From: Chromatiales bacterium
GTDB taxonomy: Bacteria; Pseudomonadota; Gammaproteobacteria; Thiohalospirales; Thiohalospiraceae
Reading direction: 5' to 3'
DNA: 12,936 bases
Assembly (NCBI GenBank): GCA_026984715.1
Contig: JALSRO010000238.1
Coordinates: 1 to 12,936 of the forward strand
Positions 7,342 to 12,936 of the stretch are shown here, in pieces. How positions within the stretch are numbered: the first letter of the stretch is position 1; each line of letters starts with the position of its first letter. Both the position numbers and the translations under genes were made by a program. Below the pieces are notes generated by a model. That model was not told the DNA's origin, made no database searches, and saw only the letters and a program-made list of their open reading frames with translations.

Positions 7342-10300
7342 CACGACCCCTCTGGCAGTTCTGGATCGACCGCGGCGGAACCTTTACCGACATCGTGGCG
7401 CGGCGGCCCGACGGGGTGGTGGTCACCCACAAGCTGCTCTCCGAGAATCCCGAACAGTACCGTGATGCCGCCATTCAGGGCATCCGCGATCTGCTGGGGA
7501 TCGCCGCCGACGAGGAGATCCCCTGCGGCCGGATCGGGTCGGTGCGCATGGGCACCACGGTTGCCACCAATGCGCTGCTGGAGCACAAGGGGGAGCCGGT
7601 GCTGCTGGTGACCACGCGCGGTTTCCGTGATGCGTTGCGTATCGGCTATCAGCAGCGTCCCGACCTGTTCGCGCTGGATATCGAGTTGCCGGAGATGCGC
7701 TATGCGGCGGTGCTGGAGGTGGATGAGCGGGTCACTGCGCAGGGGGAGGTTCTGTGCTCGCCGGATCGGGATGCGATCCGCGCCGCGCTGCAGGCCCATC
7801 ACGAGCGCGGCCTGCGTGCTGTTGCCATCCTGTTCATGCATGCCTGGCGCTTTCCCGCCCATGAGCGGCTGGTGGCGCAGATTGCCGCCGAGGTCGGTTT
7901 CGGCCAGATCTCCACCAGCTCCGGCACCAGTCCGCTGATCAAGCTGGTCGGGCGGGGTGACACCACGGTTATCGACGCCTATCTCTCCCCGGTGCTGCGC
8001 CGCTATGTAAACCGGGTTGCCGCCGAGCTGCCGGGAACGCGGCTGCTGTTCATGCAGTCCAGCGGCGGTCTCACCGGGGCCGGTTTCTTTCAGGGGAAGG
8101 ATGCGATCCTCTCCGGCCCGGCCGGCGGGGTGGTGGGGATGGTGGAGACTGCCCGCGCGGCCGGTTTCGAGCGGCTGATCGGATTCGACATGGGGGGCAC
8201 CTCCACCGATGTGTGCCACTACCGGGGCAGTTACGAGCGCACCCTGGAGAGCTGTATCGGAGGCGCCAGGATTCGCGCGCCGATGATGCAGATCCACACC
8301 ATCGCCGCCGGGGGTGGCTCCATCGTGAGCTTCGATGGCGCGCGGCTGCGGGTGGGCCCCGAGTCGGCTGGAGCGGATCCCGGCCCGGCCGCCTACCGCA
8401 AGGGCGGCCCGCTCACCATCACCGACTGCAACGTGATGCTGGGCCGGCTGCAACCGGCGCTGTTCCCCGCCATCTTCGGCCCGCACGCCGATCAGCCGCT
8501 GGACAGCGCGGTGGTTGAGGAGAGATTCACCGCGCTGGCGGAGCAGATCGCCGCCGCCACCGGCACGGCGCGTTCGCCGGAGGAGATTGCCGAAGGGTGC
8601 CTCTCCATCGCGGTGGAGAGCATGGCCAACGCCATCAAGAAGATCTCGGTACAGCGCGGCCATGATGTCTCGGAATACACCCTGTGCTGCTTCGGCGGCG
8701 CGGGCGGCCAGCACGCCTGCCGGGTGGCCGATGCGCTGGGGATGAAGCGGGTGTTCCTGCACCCCCTTGCCGGGGTGCTGTCCGCCTACGGCATGGGGCT
8801 GGCGGATGTGCGCAGGATTCTCGATGTCACGGTTGAGGTGGAGCTGAGCGAGCAGAGCCTGCCGGAGGTGCGCGCACGGGCCGTCGCGCTCTCCCGCGAG
8901 GCGGAACAGCAGATCCGCGAGCAGGGGCTGGAGTACCGCTCCATCACCACCCGGCAGAGGGTGGCCTGCCGCTACGCCGGCTCCGACACCGCGCTGAGCG
9001 TTCCCCTGGGTGACATCGCCACCATCCGCCGGGAGTTCGAGCGGCTGCACCGGCAGCACTACGGATTCATCTCTTCCCGGAAACCGCTGATCATCGCCAG
9101 TCTCGAGGTCGAGGCCATCGCCCATGGCGAGCGCCCGGAGGAGCAGGTGTCGTGCAGCGGCGAAACGGCAGCAGGCGCCGCCGGGCCGCAGCTGTTCGAT
9201 ACCGTGGTGGACGGGCGCAGGCAGGCGACCCCCTTCTACCGCCGGGAGGCGCTTGTTGCCGGTCAGCGCATCCCGGGTCCCGCCGTGATCGTGGAGCAGA
9301 CCGGAACCATCGTGATCGAACCCGGCTGGCAGGCGGAACTGTCGCCGCAGGGAGCCCTGCTGCTGAGCCGTCACGGGGCGCGCCGGCACGAGCGCGACGA
9401 GGCCGCGGCCACCCGGCTGGATCCGGTCCGGCTGGAGATCTTCAACAACCTGTTCATGTCCATCGCGGAGCAGATGGGCACGGTGCTGGAGCAGACCGCG
9501 GTTTCGGTCAACATCAAGGAGCGGCTGGACTTCTCCTGCGCCCTGTTCGATCCCGAGGGGAACCTGGTGGCCAACGCCCCGCACATGCCGGTCCACCTGG
9601 GCAGCATGAGCGAGAGCATCAAGGCGGTGATCCGCCACAACCGCGGCCGCATGCGGCCGGGCGACGCCTTCATGCTCAACGCCCCCTACAACGGCGGGAC
9701 CCATCTGCCCGACATCACCGTAATCAGGCCGGTATTCGATAGCGCGGGCAGCCGCATCATCTTCTACGTCGCCAGCCGCGGCCACCATGCCGACATCGGC
9801 GGCACCACCCCCGGCTCCATCCCGCCCGGCAGCCGCAGTGTTGCGGAGGAGGGGGTTCTGATCGACAACTTCCGGCTGGTGCACGAGGGGGAGTTCCGCG
9901 AGCAGGCGGTGCGTGAACTGCTCGCCAGCGGCCCCTGGCCGGCGCGCAGCATCGACTGCAACATCGCCGATCTGCGCGCCCAGCTGGCGGCGTGCGAGCG
10001 GGGGATCGCCGAGCTGAACGGAGTGATCTCCACATACGGACTGGCGGGCGTACAGGCCTACATGAGGCATGTGCAGGACAACGCGGAGGAGTCGGTGCGC
10101 CGCGTCATCCAGCGGCTGCGGGACGGCTCGTTCAGCTATGAGATGGACGATGGCAGCTGCATCCGGGTCGCCATCAGCGTGGACCGGCGCAACCGCCGCG
10201 CGCTGATCGATTTCAGCGGCACCAGCCCGCAGCACCCCGGCAACTTCAACGCCCCGCTGGCCATCACCCGCGCCGCGGTGCTGTATGTGTTCCGCTGTCT

Positions 10301-10955
10301 GGTGCAGGACAACATCCCGCTCAACGAAGGGTGCCTCAAGCCGCTCGAGATCCGCGTCCCGGAAGGAAGCATGCTCAACCCGCGCCACCCCGCAGCGGTG
10401 GTCGCCGGCAATGTGGAGACCTCCCAGTGCATCGTCGACACCCTGTTCGGCGCGCTGGGGGTGATGGCAGCCTCCCAGGGCACCATGAACAACATCAGCT
10501 GGGGCGACGCCGAGTACCAGTACTACGAAACCCTGTGCGGCGGCGCCGGCGCCACCCCCGCCAGAGATGGCGCCAGCGCGGTACACACCCACATGACCAA
10601 CTCCCGCCTGACCGATCCCGAGATACTGGAGCAGCGCTTCCCGGTTCTGCTGGAGGAGTTCTCCATCCGCCGCGGCTCCGGCGGCAGCGGCAGACGGCGT
10701 GGCGGAGACGGCGTGCTGCGCCGCACCCGGTTTCTGCAACCGATGAGCGTCAGCATCCTCTCCGGCCACCGCCGGGTGCCGCCCTACGGCATGGCCGGTG
10801 GAGAGCCGGGCCGCTGCGGAGAGAACCGGCTGCTCGGCCGTGACGGTGAGGAGCGGTTGCTGGATTCAACGGTGGAGATCAGCGTGCGGGCGGGGGATCG
10901 CCTCGAGATCCGCACACCGGGCGGTGGTGGTTATGGGGATGCCGGTGAGCAGTGA
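7338..10955 (+). CDS. 5-oxoprolinase, ATP-hydrolysing (HyuA-HyuB fusion, OPLAH type)
   Basis: A 1205-residue cytoplasmic enzyme expected to convert 5-oxo-L-proline, ATP and water to L-glutamate, ADP and phosphate. The N-terminal hydantoinase-A part opens with the nucleotide-binding DRGGTFTD (11-18), followed by [12 protein letters not shown] and a second ATPase-type loop FDMGGTSTD (283-291). The hydantoinase-B part begins near residue 695 and contains the [17 protein letters not shown] and final SHRRVPP-like/GMAGGEPG and PGGGGYG blocks. The fused order, RGGTFTD plus LLSE opening and overall length near the eukaryotic enzyme (about 1290) favour 5-oxoprolinase over N-methylhydantoinase or acetone carboxylase, whose subunits are usually separate. 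It starts inside the yhaN stop (ATGA, 7338-7341), with the purine-rich GGGAAGGA just upstream. Substrate specificity is inferred from similarity. It is distinct from the PxpABC route used by many bacteria. Confidence 0.9.
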   Translation: MTRPLWQFWIDRGGTFTDIVARRPDGVVVTHKLLSENPEQYRDAAIQGIRDLLGIAADEEIPCGRIGSVRMGTTVATNALLEHKGEPVLLVTTRGFRDALRIGYQQRPDLFALDIELPEMRYAAVLEVDERVTAQGEVLCSPDRDAIRAALQAHHERGLRAVAILFMHAWRFPAHERLVAQIAAEVGFGQISTSSGTSPLIKLVGRGDTTVIDAYLSPVLRRYVNRVAAELPGTRLLFMQSSGGLTGAGFFQGKDAILSGPAGGVVGMVETARAAGFERLIGFDMGGTSTDVCHYRGSYERTLESCIGGARIRAPMMQIHTIAAGGGSIVSFDGARLRVGPESAGADPGPAAYRKGGPLTITDCNVMLGRLQPALFPAIFGPHADQPLDSAVVEERFTALAEQIAAATGTARSPEEIAEGCLSIAVESMANAIKKISVQRGHDVSEYTLCCFGGAGGQHACRVADALGMKRVFLHPLAGVLSAYGMGLADVRRILDVTVEVELSEQSLPEVRARAVALSREAEQQIREQGLEYRSITTRQRVACRYAGSDTALSVPLGDIATIRREFERLHRQHYGFISSRKPLIIASLEVEAIAHGERPEEQVSCSGETAAGAAGPQLFDTVVDGRRQATPFYRREALVAGQRIPGPAVIVEQTGTIVIEPGWQAELSPQGALLLSRHGARRHERDEAAATRLDPVRLEIFNNLFMSIAEQMGTVLEQTAVSVNIKERLDFSCALFDPEGNLVANAPHMPVHLGSMSESIKAVIRHNRGRMRPGDAFMLNAPYNGGTHLPDITVIRPVFDSAGSRIIFYVASRGHHADIGGTTPGSIPPGSRSVAEEGVLIDNFRLVHEGEFREQAVRELLASGPWPARSIDCNIADLRAQLAACERGIAELNGVISTYGLAGVQAYMRHVQDNAEESVRRVIQRLRDGSFSYEMDDGSCIRVAISVDRRNRRALIDFSGTSPQHPGNFNAPLAITRAAVLYVFRCLVQDNIPLNEGCLKPLEIRVPEGSMLNPRHPAAVVAGNVETSQCIVDTLFGALGVMAASQGTMNNISWGDAEYQYYETLCGGAGATPARDGASAVHTHMTNSRLTDPEILEQRFPVLLEEFSIRRGSGGSGRRRGGDGVLRRTRFLQPMSVSILSGHRRVPPYGMAGGEPGRCGENRLLGRDGEERLLDSTVEISVRAGDRLEIRTPGGGGYGDAGEQ

Positions 10956-10977
10956 AACCAGGCGCGGCTTTTTTTTC

Positions 10978-10993
10978 CATGAAGGGCATGAAG
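10978..10993. repeat. Degenerate tandem CATGAAG motif (9-bp period)
   Basis: Two exact copies of CATGAAG lie at 10978-10984 and 10987-10993, separated by GG, right after an eight-T run (10969-10976) and followed by a decayed third unit (ATTCGGAAA). From memory, many bacterial genomes carry intergenic arrays of this look, which are often mis-translated as Phe-Phe-His-Glu-Gly-His-Glu or Thr-Thr-Lys-Asp-Thr-Lys strings. This looks like a worn copy. There is no evidence of coding or mobility in this copy. Confidence 0.4.
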
Positions 10994-11049
10994 ATTCGGA
11001 AAATGGCGAGAGTATTGTGCGCTTCATCTTTTGTATTATTAACCCGGTC

Positions 11050-11077
11050 ACTGCTCGCTGAGTAGTTAACTTTTTTT
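11050..11077 (+). terminator. Candidate intrinsic terminator after 5-oxoprolinase
   Basis: A 7-bp stem ACTGCTC/GAGTAGT (one G-T pair) with a 3-base GCT loop occupies 11050-11066. TAAC and seven T's (11071-11077) follow. The four bases between stem and T run weaken it. A second T run at 10969-10976 follows only a loose GC hairpin. One of the two probably ends the yhaN/5-oxoprolinase transcript before the convergent regulator gene. The rest of 10956-11129 shows no gene. Confidence 0.42.
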
Positions 11078-11129
11078 CATTGATGATGCTCCTCCTCGGC
11101 TATATTCGATCTGCGCAAAAATCTGTTCG

Positions 11130-11843
11130 TTATTTGCAGTCAGGAGCTGCCCCTTCACATTGCGCCCTTCGTTTCTCGCTGGCGATCATATCGTCCAGGG
11201 TGCGCCCCGGAGTGTGGGGGAACTGTTCCTGCCGGGTGCTGAGATTGCGTATCCGGTCGAGCCGGAAGTTGCGAAAGCTGTCGCGCAATTCGCACCAGGA
11301 GCCCAGCGTCCAGAGGGAGCCCCAGAAGAATAGCCCCAGTGGCCAGACGGTGCGGGTCGAGCCCACACCATCCTGGCGAGTGTAGTCAAAGCTCACCTTG
11401 TTGCGGCTGTCGATGGCGTGGCGCAGTTTGGTCATGGTGGTGGCGACGTCGGGGTGGATCCGGATAAGGGGGGAGAAGAGGCGGGTCCGGTCGACTCTGC
11501 CCTTGAGGCATTCCGGCAGTACGGTTTCGGTTTTGCTCAGAACCGATTGCGCTGCCCTGGCAAGCTCGGGATCGGCCCAACTCTTGACGATGCGCGCACC
11601 CAAGGTGAGGGCGGTCAACTCCTGTTCGGTGAACATCAGGGGCGGCAGATCGAAACCGCGCCGCAGTGCATAACCGACCCCCGCTTCTCCCTCGATGGGT
11701 ATGCCAGAGAGGGAGAGATCCTGTACGTCCCGGTAGATGGTGCGTTCCGATACCTCCAGCTCCTCCGCCAGCCAGCGGGCGGTGGTGACGCGGCGGGTGC
11801 GAAGATACTGGATGATCTGGAAAAGTCGGTCGGCGCGTCTCAA
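11130..11843 (-). CDS. YafY-type transcriptional regulator (HTH_11 + WYL domain)
   Basis: A 237-residue DNA-binding regulator. The N-terminal winged helix-turn-helix (about 4-60) has the typical RADRLFQIIQYLR opening, ARWLAEELEVSERTIYRDV recognition region and GIPIEGE wing. The WYL ligand-sensing domain follows (about 137-200), including WPLGLFFWG and the WCELRDSFRNFRLDRI block typical of the YafY subgroup. I place the start at a TTG (11841-11843, read as Met) because homology begins there and a strong Shine-Dalgarno GGGAAGG stands 6 bases upstream. A longer in-frame reading back to 12434 runs antisense through the hemerythrin gene and has no family similarity upstream of this point. It is divergent from the hemerythrin gene with palindromes between them, so autoregulation and control of hemerythrin are likely but inferred. 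The effector is unknown. Confidence 0.88.
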   Translation of the reverse strand: MRRADRLFQIIQYLRTRRVTTARWLAEELEVSERTIYRDVQDLSLSGIPIEGEAGVGYALRRGFDLPPLMFTEQELTALTLGARIVKSWADPELARAAQSVLSKTETVLPECLKGRVDRTRLFSPLIRIHPDVATTMTKLRHAIDSRNKVSFDYTRQDGVGSTRTVWPLGLFFWGSLWTLGSWCELRDSFRNFRLDRIRNLSTRQEQFPHTPGRTLDDMIASEKRRAQCEGAAPDCK

Positions 11844-11849
11844 GCGTTT

Positions 11850-11856
11850 CCTTCCC
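11850..11856 (-). promoter_or_regulatory. Shine-Dalgarno supporting TTG start of the WYL regulator
   Basis: On the minus strand GGGAAGG stands six bases before the TTG codon at 11843-11841. No in-frame ATG exists at the homology boundary, so this site decides the start. Confidence 0.6.
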
Positions 11857-11879
11857 TGGGGTTCGATATGTAGTATTCT

Positions 11880-11911
11880 ACACCAGACTTGCTGACAGCC
11901 TGGTGTCAGCA
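11880..11911. promoter_or_regulatory. Overlapping inverted repeats in divergent regulator/hemerythrin control region (likely operator)
   Basis: Two perfect inverted repeats share sequence. TGCTGACA/TGTCAGCA (8-bp arms, 6-bp spacer GCCTGG) spans 11890-11911. ACACCAG/CTGGTGT (7-bp arms, 13-bp spacer) spans 11880-11906. A minus-strand -10-like TAGAAT sits at 11880-11875, which would place the first palindrome over the -35 region of the regulator's own promoter. A small TGTAG/CTACA palindrome at 11869-11882 covers that -10. This fits a site bound by the adjacent WYL regulator; binding itself is inferred. Confidence 0.6.
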
Positions 11912-11942
11912 GGTATGTCTTTCCGGTATCGGGAGTTATGTC

Positions 11943-12365
11943 ATGAAACGGGATCCTCGGTTGCGTCTCCTGTCCAGCGATCATCACCGGGCGCTGGTGA
12001 TGGCGCGCAAGATGGACAAGGCGGGCAGGGAAGAGGTGATTGATCCGGCTATTCTGGAAGGGATAAAGGCGTTCTGCCGCGATGAGTTGCAACCCCACTT
12101 TGCACAGGAGGAGAGGTTTCTGCTGCCGGCTCTGGAGAGACATGGGGAACACAAACTCGTGGAGCAGACTCTGCATGAGCATGCGCAGATGGTGGAGTTG
12201 ATGAGGCGGTTGGAGGAGCGGGATGCGCTTCGGCAGCTTGCGCAACTGCTGAAACAGCATGTCCGGTTCGAGGAGCAGAAGCTGTTCGAGGTCAGCCAGC
12301 AGAAGCTGGGTGATGCCGATCTGGAGGTTGTTGCTGCTGGAGTGGTTAGCCAGCCGCCCGTTTGA
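11943..12365 (+). CDS. Hemerythrin HHE-domain protein
   Basis: A 140-residue helical-bundle protein of the hemerythrin HHE cation-binding family, which carries a non-haem diiron centre for O2 or NO binding, sensing or iron handling in the cytoplasm. Candidate iron ligands fall in the expected order: His14/His15 (DHHRAL), His52 and Glu56 (HFAQEE), His78/His80 (HEHAQM), His106 and Glu110 (HVRFEE). There is no signal peptide or fused signalling domain. The ATG at 11943 is chosen because GGGAG stands 7 bases upstream. The in-frame TTG at 11889 would put the operator palindromes inside the gene. The last 20 bases overlap the convergent zinc-ribbon gene. The divergent WYL regulator probably controls it. 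The exact role (NO protection, O2 binding, iron store) cannot be told from sequence. Confidence 0.87.
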   Translation: MKRDPRLRLLSSDHHRALVMARKMDKAGREEVIDPAILEGIKAFCRDELQPHFAQEERFLLPALERHGEHKLVEQTLHEHAQMVELMRRLEERDALRQLAQLLKQHVRFEEQKLFEVSQQKLGDADLEVVAAGVVSQPPV

Positions 12366-12867
12366 ATACCGTGTAGTGGCACTTCGGGCAGGGCGGAATG
12401 CGGCTGGTCTTGTGGAAGTGCAGATGTTCTCCACAGGAGACGCACTCCAGTGTGCCGGGGCCGGTTATCTCCCCGGTGTGGTATCGCTCTGCACTCTGCA
12501 GCTGCTCCTTGAATTTCAGCATCTCTACCGTGGCCCTGTCGGCGACGCTGAGGAACAGGTCGGCCAGCCGCTCCTCGATCAGCTGGATGTCGAAACGCAA
12601 CCACTGTTTCAACTCCTGGACTTCGTCGCTGCTCAGATAGCTTGCCGCGTCCTCGATATCGCGGCGCAGATAGTCGGCGACCTTGTGCGCCTCTTCACGG
12701 GAGAGCTCTTCCAGCTCGATGGCTTTGTCGCGGGCATACTCGATGGCCTGACGCACTCGCGGTGTTTCCTCTTCCACAGCTTTTTCCAGAAACTCCTTGA
12801 CCCGCTCCAGCATGCGGTTGTAGCCGTGGACAAGTTTTTCGTCATCGTGGTGTTGGTTCTGGTTCAT
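12346..12867 (-). CDS. YbeL/DUF1451-like zinc-ribbon protein
   Basis: A 173-residue acidic protein. Residues about 10-128 are a long, charged alpha-helical region (Glu/Arg/Lys-rich, likely coiled coil). Residues 129-172 form a zinc ribbon with Cys142, Cys145, Cys160 and Cys163 (CxxC-x14-CxxC). The YHTGEITGPGTLEC turn before the ribbon and overall plan match E. coli YbeL and the DUF1451 family, whose role is unknown. The ATG at 12867-12865 has AGGA eight bases upstream. It converges on the hemerythrin gene with a 20-bp 3' overlap, so the two transcripts share complementary ends. I do not assign a function. The 69 bases upstream (12868-12936) hold no feature I can support. Confidence 0.85.
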   Translation of the reverse strand: MNQNQHHDDEKLVHGYNRMLERVKEFLEKAVEEETPRVRQAIEYARDKAIELEELSREEAHKVADYLRRDIEDAASYLSSDEVQELKQWLRFDIQLIEERLADLFLSVADRATVEMLKFKEQLQSAERYHTGEITGPGTLECVSCGEHLHFHKTSRIPPCPKCHYTVFKRAAG

Positions 12868-12936
12868 TGTGGCGTTCCTGTTGGTTCAGAGTATCGAGTG
12901 GGGCGTCAGTGGCGCATGTACCTGTATCAGAGGTGA

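Noticed and set aside
7314..10769. A 1151-codon open frame on the minus strand across the 5-oxoprolinase gene
   Set aside because: It mirrors the GC-rich third-position bias of the plus-strand gene, encodes Gly/Ala/His/Arg-rich text without any domain I recognise, and the plus strand is a clear full-length 5-oxoprolinase.
11889..11942. Upstream TTG start for the hemerythrin protein
   Set aside because: It would place the inverted repeats inside the coding region. The ATG at 11943 has a better Shine-Dalgarno and is where the HHE-type N-terminus begins.
11844..12434. N-terminal extension of the WYL regulator to a 434-residue protein
   Set aside because: It would run antisense through the whole hemerythrin gene and the operator. 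Homology begins exactly at the TTG with a strong Shine-Dalgarno.
1..12936. A defence island, toxin-antitoxin or mobile element
   Set aside because: No transposase, integrase, att-like repeat, toxin pair or CRISPR is seen. All genes fit common chromosomal families.

Overview
The window is a GC-rich, densely coded stretch of bacterial chromosome. It most likely comes from a gammaproteobacterium, for three reasons: a YbeL/DUF1451-type zinc-ribbon protein, a GrxD–BolA pair in Grx4/IbaG style, and a Gram-negative type membrane sulfatase of the LTA-synthase superfamily. I cannot name the genus. There are no rRNA, tRNA, CRISPR, IS or prophage genes.

Layout. (a) 2-1051, plus strand: the 3' part of a YhaO/SbcD-like DNA-repair nuclease whose N-terminus lies before the window. 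(b) 1052-1219: a leader with a candidate sigma70 promoter. (c) 1220-1773: a monothiol CGFS glutaredoxin (grxD) and a small BolA-family protein, 5 bp apart, a classic [2Fe-2S] carrier pair. (d) 1864-3801: a five-helix membrane phosphoethanolamine/phosphoglycerol-transferase-like sulfatase. (e) 3820-7341: the large coiled-coil ATPase YhaN, the expected partner of YhaO but here about 2.8 kb away from it. (f) 7338-10955: an ATP-dependent 5-oxoprolinase (HyuA–HyuB fusion), coupled to yhaN by an ATGA overlap. (g) 10956-11129: an AT-richer spacer with a candidate terminator and a degenerate CATGAAG tandem motif. (h) 11130-11843, minus strand: a YafY-type HTH/WYL regulator with a TTG start. (i) 11844-11942: a divergent control region carrying two overlapping inverted repeats. 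(j) 11943-12365, plus strand: a hemerythrin-domain protein. (k) 12346-12867, minus strand: the YbeL-like zinc-ribbon protein, overlapping the hemerythrin gene tail to tail.

How the genes may work together. YhaO and YhaN should form a Mre11/Rad50-like (SbcD/SbcC-like) DNA-end processing machine. GrxD binds a glutathione-ligated Fe-S cluster and passes it with BolA. 5-oxoprolinase returns 5-oxoproline, a by-product of glutathione metabolism, to glutamate. The plus-strand block therefore mixes DNA repair, Fe-S/glutathione handling and envelope modification. The regulator and hemerythrin, with palindromes between them, look like a self-contained regulated module, possibly sensing or handling O2, NO or iron. 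I see no clear new defence or mobile system. The most unusual points are the split yhaO/yhaN pair, the coupling of yhaN to a 5-oxoprolinase, and the overlapping palindromes in the divergent promoter.
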